Shown in pieces: positions 10,480 to 23,863 of a stretch of DNA of 64,000 nt. How positions within the stretch are numbered: the stretch's first letter is position 1; every line of letters starts with the position of its first letter. The translations under genes were made by a program, and so were the position numbers. The stretch spans positions 680,001-744,000 of the forward strand of contig CM060732.1 of assembly GCA_030704615.1 (NCBI GenBank), read 5' to 3'. The notes under the pieces were generated by a model. The model worked only from the letters and a program-made list of their open reading frames with translations. It ran no database searches and had not been told where the DNA came from. The DNA comes from Takakia lepidozioides (taxonomy: Eukaryota > Streptophyta > Takakiopsida > Takakiales > Takakiaceae).

Positions 10480-13400
10480 TCATGAGGCTTCTGGTGTGGT
10501 ATCTGCAGCCACCTGTTCGGGTGCTCCCTTGTAGTAATGGCTGAAAATGCTTGAAAAGTCCAAGTCCCCTTGACCGTTTTTGCACAAGACCATGTACCTT
10601 TCCTCCACATCACCCATTATATATCAACACCCTACACTATGAAAGGGAACATAGTGGTGTGGAATGAATGCTCAGTGGGTGAGAGGAATGGAGAGAGAGA
10701 AAGAAAATTTATAACATCCATGGGAATTCAAAGAGCTTATGGGATCGTCTGTAAACATACAATCTTGGGAGTAGGCTAATTGATCATATTCCTGAGCAAT
10801 ACATGGAGACCTAGAAAGGACAGCGCAATCAATGATTTATGACTAGGCTGGATTTCTTATTCTGAGTTAAGTCTGGTTATATTCCTGCTCCCTCACAGCT
10901 TGCTAGGCAAAGATTTGCAGTTGGACATTCTATAAATTTACAAAGAGCCCACAAGTGCAAGAAGAGAGATAAGATAACACACACATATTGTAAACTTGCG
11001 AAGCTAGAGGCAATGGTGAATCTGATTCCTGTGCTGCTGCCGATGCGAGTCCCAAGTCTTTGGCCTGCATCCACAAGCCAAGAGCCAACAAGTTGTAACT
11101 GCCTGAGGAGAGCTATTCCTGGACTTGTTACATGTGTCTGCAGACTTGGCCATCTTTAAATCTGTCAACAGGAAAGTCAACAGAAACGTTGAAGCCTAAA
11201 GATTCGGGAATGGAAGGGTGGATAACTAGACAGCCTACCAGAGTTAAGAACCCGAAAACCAACAAACCAGAAGCAGGTGACCAACCATGAGAAGGACAAG
11301 GCCAAGGCTGGCATGGAAAACAAAATCGTTCATATCACATCTACATCTTTGCAAAGCCTAGCCCACTGATGACCTTCAAACCTTGCGACTGAAACTCCAA
11401 CATAGCATGTCCTGTCTAACCTCAACGAGGCCTGCTACAAGCCAGGAAGACGAATACTACTCTAGCATGTATACAGAGTATGTGATACGAAAGCGAGAGG
11501 AAGCATCAAGAATTTGCCAACCCATGAATAGAGCAGTACTACAGCCTGTCTGCTCACATGAGCCATTCTTAAGGGAAATTGTGTCTGAGTTGCTCATTCT
11601 GTTCTGTTTTGAGAAGGTTCAAGCAAGCTAGGGAAGGGGAGCTTACCATGAGCTGGCAAGAAAACCCCCCTTGATAATTGTGTGAGGCAGGTACACCCAC
11701 CATTACTCCCGGAACTGGATTGTATGTGTCACTGTGCAGCATCCCAAGACTAACTTAGTCAAGACCAAGACAAACACATCCCTGCAATGGTCTCAGAACA
11801 TTGATAAGAGGTAATGTATTGGTAGATTTCGCAGGCTATGAGTTTAAGCACAAGGACCAACCCTAGCCCAAGTGCCGAGTATGCTAGACAGAGCATACGA
11901 CTGCCCAATTTGGGCGGAGGGGCTGCCCCCAAGTGGTAGAGGTCCGCTTGTTACCATTCAGAGATCACCAGTCCAAAGGAGCTGCAGGGAATGGCCCGCG
12001 TAGGCATTTTCTAAAGAGGGAAAGGCCCCAAACTTTCCAACTGAATCCAATGCACTACCTTACCTGGAGCAAAGCGCTTCAGGTCAAAACAAACAAAGAC
12101 ACGAGGTCACAAGGCCGGCATTTAGTCACAGAGACATTAATGTACTCCCGTATCAAGTCCACCCAATGGCAATAGGCTTCCTAGAGGACAGGGAGAGTCA
12201 ACCCCTGTATAGAGTGATAGCATAAGATATTTCCGAAGTAAATAGGTCAAATATTTCACCCCCCAGGGTGATTCCTGGGAATTGGTTCCTCATGCCAAAT
12301 CTAGGGCTTCATGTGTAGTTTTTGGGGTGAATCCCAGGATGGACGATGTGTCCTTTCAAAATACATGCTCTAGCTTAGGCTTGGATTATTTGGCTAATGG
12401 TTCCATCTCCAGACTTGATAACAGAGGTACTTTGAAGGTTGCAATGCCCAAAAATGCTACTGATAGAGTCTCACATCAATTCAATCTCAAAGAAGTTCGT
12501 CCCTTGACTGGCTGGAGAGCAGTCTTAGACATTGGTGATTCAATGAGGCACTCAAAACTTCCCTGAACTTGTTTCCAGTCTGTGACTTTAGGGAGGACAT
12601 CATGGATGACCTCAAGGGTCTACCCACTCTCGGCACCAGACTGAATTTAAACTCAGGGCAGGAAGCCTACCTTTGAACAGAAAACAGAAGCAGAGAGGAA
12701 AGGGAGAGTGCAATTGCCTGTTGTGTGGGCAACCCGAAGACAATATTCATTTCCTGATTCATTGTCCGGGGTTCTCTCACCAGAGAGACGCTCTCCTCAA
12801 ATCTATCAAGGGAGCCTGTACCTCTGTTTACCAACTTTGAAAGTCTCGAGGCTGAGCCAAAAGCCCAGGCCCTTCTGGGGCCTAGTTATTGGGCAAACCA
12901 CACACAGCAGATCGATGCTTATGTGAAGGGATTTCTAGAGGATATCTGGAAAACCCGGATCAATGTTTTATACCAAGGTAAGTCTTACTACCGACGTCAG
13001 CCCCTGACAAAGGTAGGTTCTGTCCCTTTGTGTTCCGCTCAAACTGGGCGCGGGGTCAATGGCCACATGGCTACGGCAAACAACGTCTTATGAGTACATT
13101 CTATACAGGGGTTGTTCTCCCTGTCCTCTAGGAAGCCTATTGCCATTGGGTGGACTTGATACGGGAGTACATAAATGTCTCTGTGACTAAATGCCGGCCT
13201 TGTGACCCAGTGTCTTCGTCTGTTTTGACCTGAAGCGCTTTGCTTCAGGTCAGGTAGTGCATTGGATTTAGTTGGAGAGTTTGGGGCCTCTCCCTCTTTA
13301 GAATATACCTACGGGGGGCATTCCCTGCAGCTCCCTGGAGTGTGATCTCTGAATGGTAACAAGCGAACCCCTACCGCTTTGGGGGCAGCGGAACGTCAAT

Positions 13401-16400
13401 TTGAAAGTTTCTAACCGGTTTGATGCACTGGATGAGGTTGAGTCCAAGCAGTCAGACAGACAAACTGACCCTAAGAGTGCTGAGCCTGAGCGTCGTGTGA
13501 CTGAAGGATTTGGTACTCTGAATGGTTTACCATTCCTTAAAGTTTACACAAGACGAGCAAAATCTACACACGGGGTAATTGTTCCCCTTTGGAGAACAGT
13601 TGGCCGTCCAGAAGCAACCATAGGCTACCTAGACGACAAACAATGCATATGCAAAGGGCTGGGCTTGCGGCTGGGCATTTTCAATTTCTCAGGGCTGACT
13701 AACCAAAGGAAACAATTTGAAGTGGGACAAGTTCTTCGGGCAGATGATATGCATATCTGTGCTGGGCAAGAGACATGGGAAACTTCGGACAAACTGGTTG
13801 GAAATGTCACTGGTTATAAGTGGATCGGTAAGATGTGCACTCTCAAGGCGGCCTCTGCCAAACGTGGTCAAAAAGGGGTTGGCTTCTTTGTCTGTGATTT
13901 CTTGTGTGACAATTGTAGGGTTTGCGGTATGAGCACAGTATCTGGCTAGAACTGAAATTGAAGGGCGGCATGAATACGAAGGACCTCTTTGTGGGTTGTG
14001 TTTACATGCCCACAGAGGGGCTCCTTAGTGCTGACGCAGACAAAGCCTTCAAAGACGTAAAGCTGGACTGTGCTCACCAAAGGTCAGGCAGGTGGCTTAT
14101 TGGGTGACTTCCATGTCTGGGTGGGCAAAGGTCTTCATCAGGATGATACCACTGGGCTTTTGGTGAGGACGAGCTGAATTCTAATGGTAGTCTGGAAGAA
14201 CTTCAGCTTTTGACCTTGAATAATAGGTCAAAAGTGCAGTGGACTCGTGAGAAAGCCCAAACTGGGAACATTCCATTGTGGATCATATCATAATGGACAA
14301 AAATTTGTTTCCCAAGAGCCAATGTGTCGATCGACAGAACTGATATTGGTACCTCTGACCACCTCCTGGTTTGGGCTAAGATCAAAAGGTGGTTCCCGAC
14401 ACCAAGAGATCTGTGAAACGTTCGAGTCGGAAGTGGCGCATAGAAAAATTCCAAAATGAAGAGGTCAAGGCTGAGTATGTGCAGGCCTTGCAAGAGGCTC
14501 TCCCTCATTTTTTCCACTCGCTCCAAGACCTTCAGTCTCGCTCTGGCAATGCCAGAAATGAATTCGAAAGTGCAGTGGATTCTTGGGAGAGTTTCGTCTC
14601 CTCTGTGGCTGACAAGATCATTGGGAGGAAACTAATTGTGTGCAGTAGAGCTGTTAATTGGTGGACCAATGAGATTAAACTAAAGATAGCTGAGAGATGA
14701 GTCCTCTATAAAGAGTGCTGCAATTTGAATACTAACAAAGAATTGTGGGCGAGGTACTACCAGATCCGCAAAGATATCAATCAGCTTGTAAGGTCTCGGA
14801 AGCAATTATACTGGGACAAGCTATACAGTGAAATAAACTGAAACCACCATGGTGGTAATGACAAGAGATTCTGGTTGGCCCTTCAACGTTTGTACAAGCC
14901 GAAAAACTGTCAGCAAGTACAAGCACTGAGGACTACTAAGGGTGCAGTGGTGACTTCAACGGTTGGCATTGTCAAAAAATTTGAAACCCACTACAGTATC
15001 CTTGGCAGGATTTCTAGGTCGAACAGTGAGGGGTCCTCTGAAGAATGGAAGGACACAGTTGGAAAAACTGTTCCTATGATTCAAGACAGCCCTGATGAAT
15101 TGGAGTATATTTCAAAGGCTTACAATGCTCCCATTAGTTCTTCTGGGATTGTGGAAGCAATTGAGCGTTTAAACGGATATAAAGCTGGTGGACCTGATGG
15201 CCTAGTCAACGAGCTTATCAAGCACGGTGGCGATCCCATGATAGAGGCCCTTGTACTTCTCTTTAACCTTATCTGGAGGACTGAAATGATCACCCTATTC
15301 CATGACAGTGCAACGTAGAGGAGGTTCTATGTGCCTAAATTGTGTTTGTTAGGAATTCTTATTTGCCACCTACTATACAAGAAGGGTGACAGAGAAGAAC
15401 GGGGGAACTACCGAGGCATCACGCTCCTCAATGCAGTTGGCAAGATATCTTGCAGAGTTATAAGTACTCGTCTCGAGGTTGATCTGGAATCTAGAGGTTG
15501 TTTCCACGAAGGCCAAGCTGGCTTTCGGCGAAACAGGGGCTGTGTGGATCATATCTTCACTCTAAGCCAGATTATCCAGGGAAGGAAAAAAGAAAGGGAA
15601 ACCGACTTTTGTATTTTCCTTGGATGTCAAAAAGGCTTATGACAGTGTGGAGAGACGGTCTATGGCTCCGCCTCTGGTCATGTGGGATCAAGGAAAGATG
15701 TGGAGAGTGGTCCATAACTTGTATGCTCACACCAAAAAATGTGTCACTGGCAATGGACAGCAGTCTAACTTCTTTGACATAGACCAAGGTGTAGCTCAAG
15801 GATGTACCCTCTCCCCTCTGCTCTTCAATGTTTTCATCAATCAACTCCTCGAGGATGTGGAAAGTGAGGGATTTAGGTCATGGGTGGGTGGTGCCACCAT
15901 ACCAGCCCTTATGTTTGCGGATGACTTCGCAGGCATAGGGGAGACTCCTTCCAATCTCCAGGAGTTGATTGATTGCGCGAAGAGATACTTTGACCTTTGG
16001 GGGCTAGAGGCTAACGTCAGTAAATGTGCAGTGGTGGCATTCAACGACCGAGGGGAGGGAGGAGGTGATCTCAAGTGGCAGTGGGGAAGCCAAGAGATTC
16101 CAGTCCTCCCTTCCTACACATACCTCAGCGTTGAGTTTTCCTCCAACTGTAATTGGGGTGCACATATTCAGAAAGTTGTTCAAACTGGCAAGCGCGAAGC
16201 GCTGGATCTCACTAAATCTTTCAACTGCAGAGGATCAACTCTGAGGTAAAAAAAACCATGCTTTGTCGCGTTATTAGACCTGCCTTGTAGTATGCATCTG
16301 CAATATGGGTTGATAACTCCAACCAGGCTAAGTCTCTAGAATCCATTCAAGTGGGGGTGCTTAAGGAGTGCATGTCAGCATGCTCCAAAACAGCCAATGT

Positions 16401-19400
16401 GGCTGTTCGGGTTGAGTTTGGTACCCCTTCCTTAAGCTCCCGACAAGATGAATTCAAGGTCAGATGGTGGGGTCAGCTGCAACATATGTCCAACATCAGA
16501 TATCCGAAGTTAATCGACTCTATATCTTGGAAGCAGGATCGCCCTGTCAAACAGGCTAAGTCCTGGCGGAAGAGAGTAGAAGAGATTCCCAAGGATCTGA
16601 ATCTTAGCCCGCAAGTCTTGACCCTGCTGGATAAATCTGACTTCGAGGCTGTAGTCTCCAAAGCCATGTCTGTTGCCAGGAAATTGTCTGATGACAATGA
16701 ATTAGGCAGAAAACTTCCCTGAACTAGTTTCCAGTCTGTGACATGGGGGAGGACATCATGGATGACCTCAAGGGTCTACCCACTCTTGGCACTAGACTGA
16801 AATTTAAACTCAGGCTGGGAAGCCGACCTTTGAACAGCAAACAGAAGCAGAGAGGAAAGGGAGAGTGCAATTACCCGTTGTGTGGGCAACCTAAAGACAA
16901 TATTCATTTCCTGATTCATTGTCCGGGGTTCTCTCACCAGAGAGACGCTCTCTTCAAATCTATCAAGGGAATTGTGCCTGTACCTCTGTTTACCAACTTT
17001 GAAAGTCTCGAGGCTGAGCCAAAGCCCAGGCCTTTTGGGGCCTAGTTATTGGGCAAACCACACACAGCAGGTTGATGCTTGTGTAAAGGGATTTCTAGAG
17101 GATATCTGGAAAACTCAGATCAATTGTTGATTCCAAGGTAAGTCTTACAACCGGCGTCAGCCCCTGACAAAAGGTAGGTTCCATCCCTTTGTGTTCCGCT
17201 CAAACTGGGCGCGGGGTCAATGGCCACAAGGCTACGGCAAACAACGTCTAATGAGTACATTCTATACAGGGATGAATTTCATCTACAAGTAAAGCTTCAG
17301 CTCCAAAGGGGTCACCTCAGTAGCTAGTTTAAGCTTGCAAGGTGACAAGTGTTGTTTTTCTGTCATGTACCACAGTGCATACAAACCTGCTCCAACAGCG
17401 GGCAGAAGAAGAATTGAAGATGTTGGAAAGTGTGCGGGCATCAATCCCCAGCTGCTGACCCAAAGCAAGTGCCTCTGAAACACCTGCCATGCTGATTGCT
17501 AGTGCAAGATTGTTGCACACCTTGGCTGCCTGCACCCGTCCCAGCTACCCTCTCAACACCACTTACACACTCTTGAGCTTGCAAAGCTAGATTTTCAGAG
17601 AACTCTCTCCACGATCCACTTGTCCCTCAGAGAGAACAGCAAACTGCATTTTCGCTTTCCATCTGTTTTTGTCCATCACCTTGTTTCTCTGCCCAATATC
17701 CACACGTGTTTGTCTAAAACACTGACTTCACAACCGCAGACCTTCTTGCACACTGACTGAGAGAGTGCCCCTGCTTTGTTGACAGGTGCATCTTCTCTGT
17801 CTCTTGCCACAATAAAAGGAGCAGTTGAAGGTTGGCAGATAAGACAGCCTTATGATTATAGCACAACCATGATCAGCACAGGGCACCAGCAAAGCTAGTG
17901 GCACACCCAATACTAACAAAGAGCTACAGGGATGGAGGCTTACAGCACCGTTACCAGCACCTCCACAATGAACCACCCGCTTTCCCATGGCCTGCAGCAG
18001 TGGCTGAGCTGCCATAAGCGCCTCTTGGGAACCCCCAACCTAGTATGAGCAGCCAACCACAAAAATTTGGCACCCATACAATGTCACTATTGGTCACGGA
18101 GAGAATGTGTTCTTTACGCTTAGCATTATGGCCATGTACCTCATGCCTTGTTTGGGAGGAGCAGAAAGAGTGGGGGGAGGGGCACAAGACGAGAGAAAAA
18201 TTGGACCCTCTACCATCATGTAAAGCCCAGTAAGGGGCCTTACATTTGGAAATCAACTATATGTGGGAATCCAATATTTCTCAAGAAAATTCTTAGACAG
18301 TTAGATGTAAGTATTCATCCCAGACTTCAGACCTACGGAGGCCACGTCATAGACATTTCTTGAACAGAGGGAAAATGCATTCAGTTCCATTTGTTCTGAA
18401 AGCACATGGAGATGCTGAGAGTAGCTTTGTTCCATCTGGGTCACTATTTAGCAACATTTCTTCTGTGGCTCAACTTACGTAGGGCTCCAATCTCCTCCAT
18501 TGCTCTACCAGGAGGTCAGGTGTGCGTCTGTACTGGACATTGTTTGCTGTAGCCTTGTGGCCATAGACAGCATCAAACTGCTGTGTGTGAGCAGCCCAAA
18601 AGCTAGACCCCAATAGGGACCGGGCTGTAACGCTCAGCCACAAGATTTTGAAAGTTAGTGAACAGAGCTGCAGGAACCATGTTCTTGATGTTCCTGAAGA
18701 CCGACAGTCTCTAGTGAGAAGACCCTGGACAATGTATCAGAAAATGGATATTGTCTTCAGGTTGCCCGCACATCGGGCAATTACAATCTCCTCTTCCTCT
18801 CTGCATCTGTTTCTTCCCTGAGTTTAAAATTCAGTCTAGTGCTGAGGGTAGGTAGGCCCTTCAGATCATCCTTAAGGTCCTCGCCAACAGCTCTGTCTCA
18901 CTATGATAATCAGTGTCCGCAATTTATTTTTATTTTATTTTTTAGTTACAAGGTCGGGAAAGTTTTATGCCTAACTTCATTTTCATCAAACAGTCTTTGG
19001 GCATCAGACATGGCTTTGGACACAACCCCTTCAGGTCAGCTTCATCCAGTAGGGCCAATTCTGCTGGACTAATATTCCGATACTTGAAAATCTCTTCTAT
19101 CCTTTTCTGCCAAGACTTAGCCTGTTTAACAGGACGGTCTTGCTTCCAAGAAATAGTGTATCTGGTATTAGGCATGCGATTCAACTGACCCCACCCTCTG
19201 ACCTTGGATTCGTCACGTCGAGAGCTTAAGGGAGGTATGCCAAACTCATTAAATTCTAGAGATTTAGCATGGTTGGAAGTGTTCACCCACAAGGCAGATG
19301 CATTCTCTGAGGCCGGCCAACTTACGAGAGAAATGAAATGAAATGGTGCTTTATAACGTTATAACGAGAGAGAACGAGGCAGAGAAAGCGAGAGAGGATT

Positions 19401-22131
19401 TGCGGCGTTTCTCCCTTTCATCGCAGTAAATTAAAAAATGACAGAGAAAGAAAGAGACTTCTGCGGGAGGTGAAAAGACCCAAGGAACACAACTAGAACA
19501 CCACTTGTGGAACCAACAGACGCCAAAGAACAACAAGATATAAAGATGATCTGTAAAGCCTTGCAAATACAGTGAAGTGAGAGAGAGAGATCACCATAAA
19601 TGTGAGAGTGGCGGCTTGTGCACCAACCACACCACCAGAAACTGGAGCATCAAGCATCACTGGGGCCTGTCCTGCCCCAATGTCTCCTGCATCATCCACA
19701 AACTACAGCCAAGAAACCATGAGCAATAAAGAGCATTAAAGCAGCTCCACAATGAATACCCCTATCATAACTGTTCAGATGAGTAAGCAGATGCCTAGCA
19801 CTTCACAGATTACTGTATCCTTCTTTTCTCCTCCTTGAATGCTTCAATGTCCATCTATTATTTCTTGTGTGCTCAATATCTCAAGATCTCAATGTCATAT
19901 TGTCTGAAATATATGATTCAAACACAGCAATCCAGCATCTGGAAGCACCAGTGTAGAATATCTTGAAAGCACACCGCTTCTTGAAGTTCTTCTGCGATAC
20001 GCTTTTTCCCACTTACAAAGTTCTAGTAATAGGATCTGCTTCTATCTTAACTGGAGAGGAAATCACTAAACCCATCCTGCTTCTTCTCCCCCCACGGAGT
20101 CCTTCTCTCTCCACTTAATGGGATATTACATACCAATGTGATCAAATCAATCAAATGGGAATATTTTTTTTCAGTTGATGCAGGGCACAACAGATGGGGA
20201 AGAGAAAGGAATTTGGTGAGAAGGCTTCTAATTCCAAATTACAATCAATGGGTAGTAAAGCTGGGCTACAAGACATACATACTTGAGTTTGAGGCAAGTT
20301 TACAAGTAGCAACTTTGGATGCGAGAAGACGACACATGTGAGGGTCAATTGTAGAGGCATCAATGAGCAGTGAGGGATGCACAGCATCATTAGGGTCCAG
20401 TAGCCCATTGGGTCCTACATACACCTCTTCTGCCTGCCAAAGACACCCATTTGACAAATCCCCACAACAACAGCAAATGTAAGTGCGTGGCAAAAAGAAA
20501 CAGCCACAGATCACCTCTATGACATCACTGAGCAGTTTCAGACTGCATGTTGACAGTAGCCACTGGTCTATAACAGTCCATGGCATTAATGATGGATCAA
20601 TATTTTCAAGCAGTAAAAATGACACATCTTGTACCTCACAATGGTGCAAAAACATGTTTCTAGAAACTATCTAGGAGGTATTATTAGGGTGATGATTAAG
20701 ATGCATTTGTGCTATTTTTGTTCTGCAAAAACTCATAGGGATAGATACAATGCACATGTTTCACAGATTTAAGTGGGCAATGATTAGTCGTAAGCTGAGA
20801 TCAAAGAGTCAAGAGGAGTACTTGTGGTGAGGATGGCAACATGGTGATTACAACATCACTTGCATGTGCCACATCCCGGGGATTCAGCGCGGTGCTAGCC
20901 CCTTTCCCAGCAAAAGGTCTCATCACCTTCTCGTTTCTGTACACACTTTGTAAAACCGTAGACTCGAGATGATATCTTTGCTGATCCTTTCGTATGATTA
21001 CGAAATTTTTCGACCTTCCTTCTTCCATCAACATGATAATAACCCAGATACCCCGGTCTATAGGACCGGATTCCCCACCACAACAATATGCTATGCAATA
21101 TCAACTAAGAAAGCATGTAATTTCTCTCTGATGTTTTTCTTTTTTTCCTATGTGAGGTTTCCACCTCCAATGTCACTTTTCAGTTTCTTTCCGAAACCCA
21201 CAACCCTGACATAAACCTTCATAAGCTAGGAATCAGTTAAGTAGTTTGCTTCTATGGGGTCAACTAAATTACAGGGCAGATGACCTGGGGTATCAGCAAA
21301 GGCACTTGAAAGCTTCTACAAATCTGAATTTGTCACCAGTTGTCATAACTCATGGATGCATGAAGCCACTCTATGGAGCGAAAATCTACTGCAAATTGCT
21401 TATGAGATGAGGCAAGACTTAGCATGCCTGTCATGGACAGTCAGGTGATGGCCAGCTTTGAGAAGGTTAGCAGCCATGTGCGCTCCCATGTTACCAAGCC
21501 CAATAAAACCCACTCTCTGGACCAATCCCACACCAATCTCAATGAAATTTAGATCAGATCAACTGACACATCTCCTTTGATCGCTGTATCCTTGTGGGCC
21601 AAAGACCCCACATCTGCTTTGCAAAGAGCAGGAAAGGCAAGGGGAGTGGGAGGAGAAGCAGAATGATCTCTAACTACGTCCACAGAAGGCTTGCTCCATT
21701 AAAGAGACTCACCGAAGAAAAGGAAGATGATCCTGACTTTCTAGATCTTTCCGGATGGCTCACTTCCGAGCCCAGCAGCGATACCTGGACCGTCTACACT
21801 TGGTAATTCCAAAGTCCAGATTCTATCCAATTTGTTGAGCACCATATGCGAGGTTCTTTCTGCATGGCTAGTGTTTCAACACCTTATTCAGTTCGGAAGA
21901 CTTCTGAGTAAATCGAAAAAATTCGAGGATAGGGAAATAGAGATGCATCCAGAAAGTTTTGAAATAAATGTAGCTGGCATGTGAAGGACATACCAGAGGC
22001 TCAACACAGCAACTTGATGAGAAGAGCTTGAGGCCAGTACTGTGCCACACATGTGCACTAGCCCGAGAACACAGAGAGGCAATAGACTCAGACGAGTACG
22101 CCCTTCCCCATCGCAAGAACCTGGATGCCAT
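10480..22131 (-). CDS. HIBADH: 3-hydroxyisobutyrate dehydrogenase, mitochondrial (10 exons)
   Basis: Oxidises 3-hydroxyisobutyrate to methylmalonate semialdehyde with NAD in mitochondrial valine breakdown. Exons (minus): 22131-21994, 21516-21428, 20936-20822, 20433-20283, 19686-19595, 18039-17944, 17529-17387, 11731-11647, 11064-10985, 10597-10480. They sum to 1107 nt and 368 residues, with every phase consistent. Residues 1-46 look like a mitochondrial presequence (MASRFLRWGRAYSS). The NAD-binding GFIGLGNMG is at 49-57, the substrate motif DAPVSGG at 177-183, and the catalytic Lys in GNGAAAK at about 230. The C-terminus carries YNPVPGVM, AKDLGLA and DFSSIFSHYYKG. The intron after exon 2 is GC-AG. 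The intron after exon 7 is 5.7 kb because of LINE insertions. The acceptor of the last exon (AAAG before 10597) is the least certain junction. Plant homologues are about 350 residues, so the gene looks complete. Confidence 0.88.
11920..12230 (-). mobile_element. Inverted LINE 5' segment
   Basis: Reverse complement of 13115-13395, the 5' region of the LINE that follows. Shared blocks include GGCAATAGGCTTCCTAGAGG, the AAGCGCTTCAGGTCAAAAC block and CGCTTGTTACCATTCAGAG. It lies immediately before a 5'-truncated copy of the same LINE, the arrangement produced by 5' inversion (twin priming) or by a rearranged tandem insertion. Confidence 0.6.
12285..13105 (+). mobile_element. 5'-truncated LINE copy (3' end)
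   Basis: From about 12560 this matches the 3' end of the full-length copy (16720-17275), including the terminal zinc-finger region around YLCGQP/HCPG and the final block TGAGTACATTCTATACAGGG. The upstream frame, from 12282, is open for about 95 codons but not recognised. It sits in the HIBADH intron between exons 7 and 8 and is followed directly, head to tail, by the longer copy. Confidence 0.65.
13110..17275 (+). mobile_element. Near full-length LINE retrotransposon inside a HIBADH intron
   Basis: Plus-strand non-LTR element. An apurinic endonuclease-like part comes first (13650-14160: AGQETWETSD, KRGQKGVGFFV, then LIG-stop-FHVWVGK in place of the GDFN box). Reverse transcriptase follows (15170-16250: YKAGGPDGLVNELIK, NYRGITLLNAVGKISCRVIS, EGQAGFRRNRGCVDH, DVKKAYDSVER, VAQGCTLSPLLFNVFINQL, ALMFADDFAG). 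The 3' end encodes a CX3C..HX4C zinc finger (CNYPLCGQ/HFLIHC). Frameshifts near 13920, 15310 and 15620 and stops at 14106, 14700 and 14841 disable it. It ends in the same block as the truncated copy at 13105. It lies in the same direction as neither gene strand needs, so it is antisense to HIBADH. Confidence 0.8.
18590..19320 (-). mobile_element. LINE 3' fragment (same family, inverted) in a HIBADH intron
   Basis: Minus-strand translation LSSRRDESKVRGWGQLNRM and KQDRPVKQAKSWQKRIEEI matches the C-terminal part of the LINE at 16430-16640 (LSSRQDEFKVRWWGQLQHM, KQDRPVKQAKSWRKRVEEI). The downstream zinc-finger region follows toward 18700. A copy of the GAAATGAAATGAAAT repeat lies at its upper edge (19324). 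It is inserted between HIBADH exons 5 and 6. Confidence 0.75.
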
Positions 22132-22139
22132 GGCAACGT

Positions 22140-23820
22140 GCACGGCCTAATGCTACGACCTGCCTCCCAACTGAGGATGGCACCAGTAAGATAGGAATCA
22201 GTGCAGATTTTTAATGCCCACGAACTGAAGAAAGTCTCAGCTTAGATATGTTGCCACCTCCTTTTTCGCCATCCAACTCTATCAATGAACCCAGACCCTA
22301 CTTGAATCTTCAGAAATCTTTTCTTAATTCTGATCAAATGATCAACTCGCTTGCTAAGAACTTGGGTGCGTGTCTCTGGGATTGGATGACACCAATGTTT
22401 TTAGGGAGTGAACAGTCCCCAGCCATGCATTCTATTCTGACATAGAGAGATTGGTGAATTGAAACCCTGTAAAGCTTTATTGGTGGGGGATCTCTTCTGT
22501 TAGTATGCGGAGTTCTTGGCCACTGAATGTTTAGTGTCATATCCATTGACCTTGCATGTGACAAGAACCCACTTTCCATTGACCACTTCGTGGAATAATG
22601 TTAAGAACGGACCAGGATTTATCTTGTAAACACATGCTTTTGCAGGCTGAGAGAGAGAGGGACTCCCACCAGAGCCAATGTAGATAATTGGTCATGTGCA
22701 TTGACTCTTAGAACATCTGCTGCTCCAGAGCTCCATCCTCAAAATAATCTCTCGTGTGCTCTAAATGTCAAAATGTCGGAGTTACTGTGTAGAGCAATTT
22801 TAATTTTATTTATTTATTTATTTGGGTAAAGAACGGGTGATTGTAGACCTGGAAATTTTATTAAGCCTTTTTTTTTTATTTTTAGAGAAAGGGGGCAGAG
22901 ACCCTTTTAATCAAATTAATTAAAATAAATGTTCATAAAAGGTGGAAAAAATAACCACCAAGGAGGCCGGAAAGGCTAACTAGGGACACTGCCCCCTCAC
23001 AACCCTTAACTTCCTACAAGGTGAATTTTTTCACTCCCAAAAATTACTACCCCTTGGAACTAACAGGAGGCTAACCACCTACCAGCATTCATCCACAAAA
23101 ATTGACCCTAACATACATGCCTACTTGGCCTTTACACCATCTCCCCAAATTTTAGGATTTTTTACCATTGCATTTGAGAGATTATATTGTTTTCAGGGAA
23201 AGTTTTTTTTTCTTTTGGTTTGAGAAAAAGCTTTATTTGCTTTGACCAAGCATGTTGAGGGGCTTTTTGAATTTTTCAAAAGGGCTACCCCAAATTTTCA
23301 TAGTGTATAGTACAAATGCAAAGTGCATGCCAAATTTCACATCAAACCAATATTTTACTGCATATGTTGCTTTGTATGTGTTTTGGTGAGGGTTGACATG
23401 TCCATCCCTAGCAAGCACATTCAAGCCTAAGACTTACCTCCAAACCATGTCATCCCAAAAACCATAATAACGCAAATCCCTCTGGTGAGGGGCTGTCTTA
23501 CAATGCCCATAAGCATCAATAAAATTTTCAAGAGAATCTATTGGTGAAAACCGAAATTAAAATAGGTCGAATTGAACAATTTGGCATCACTGGCCTGGTA
23601 TGCTTCAATGGCCCAATGAGGAGAGGCCACGTTTCGAGTCAACTCCCCTCCACCCAACAAATTTTTGACCCCTGTCCTTTTAGAAAAATCTGGAGGTAGC
23701 ATGCCTGTTCCAAATGGCATGCAATAAATTGGAGCGGGTGGGCCACCTCATGCGCTATAAATGTTGAGAAGGAATTAATGTCAAAAAAGTTCATCTACAA
23801 AAGTTAGGATGGTACCCAAG
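22140..23820. other. No gene recognised; AT-rich intergenic sequence
   Basis: Upstream flank of HIBADH and beyond. It holds short homopolymer runs (poly-T near 22869 and 23207, TTTA repeats near 22808) and no frame with a recognisable domain. The HIBADH promoter should lie in the first few hundred bases above 22131. Confidence 0.5.
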
Positions 23821-23823
23821 ACA

Positions 23824-23863
23824 ACGCGACCTGAAACGGGTCGCATGGGAAGTTAAGGGTTAA
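23824..23863. repeat. Inverted partner of the TTAA-linked palindrome at 25500
   Basis: CGCGACCTGAAACGGGTCGC followed by ATGGGAAGTTAAGGGTTAA is an imperfect palindrome leading to GGGTTAA. It mirrors TTAACCCTTAAACGACCACG at 25500, so the two face outward from a 1.6-kb interval. Confidence 0.55.
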
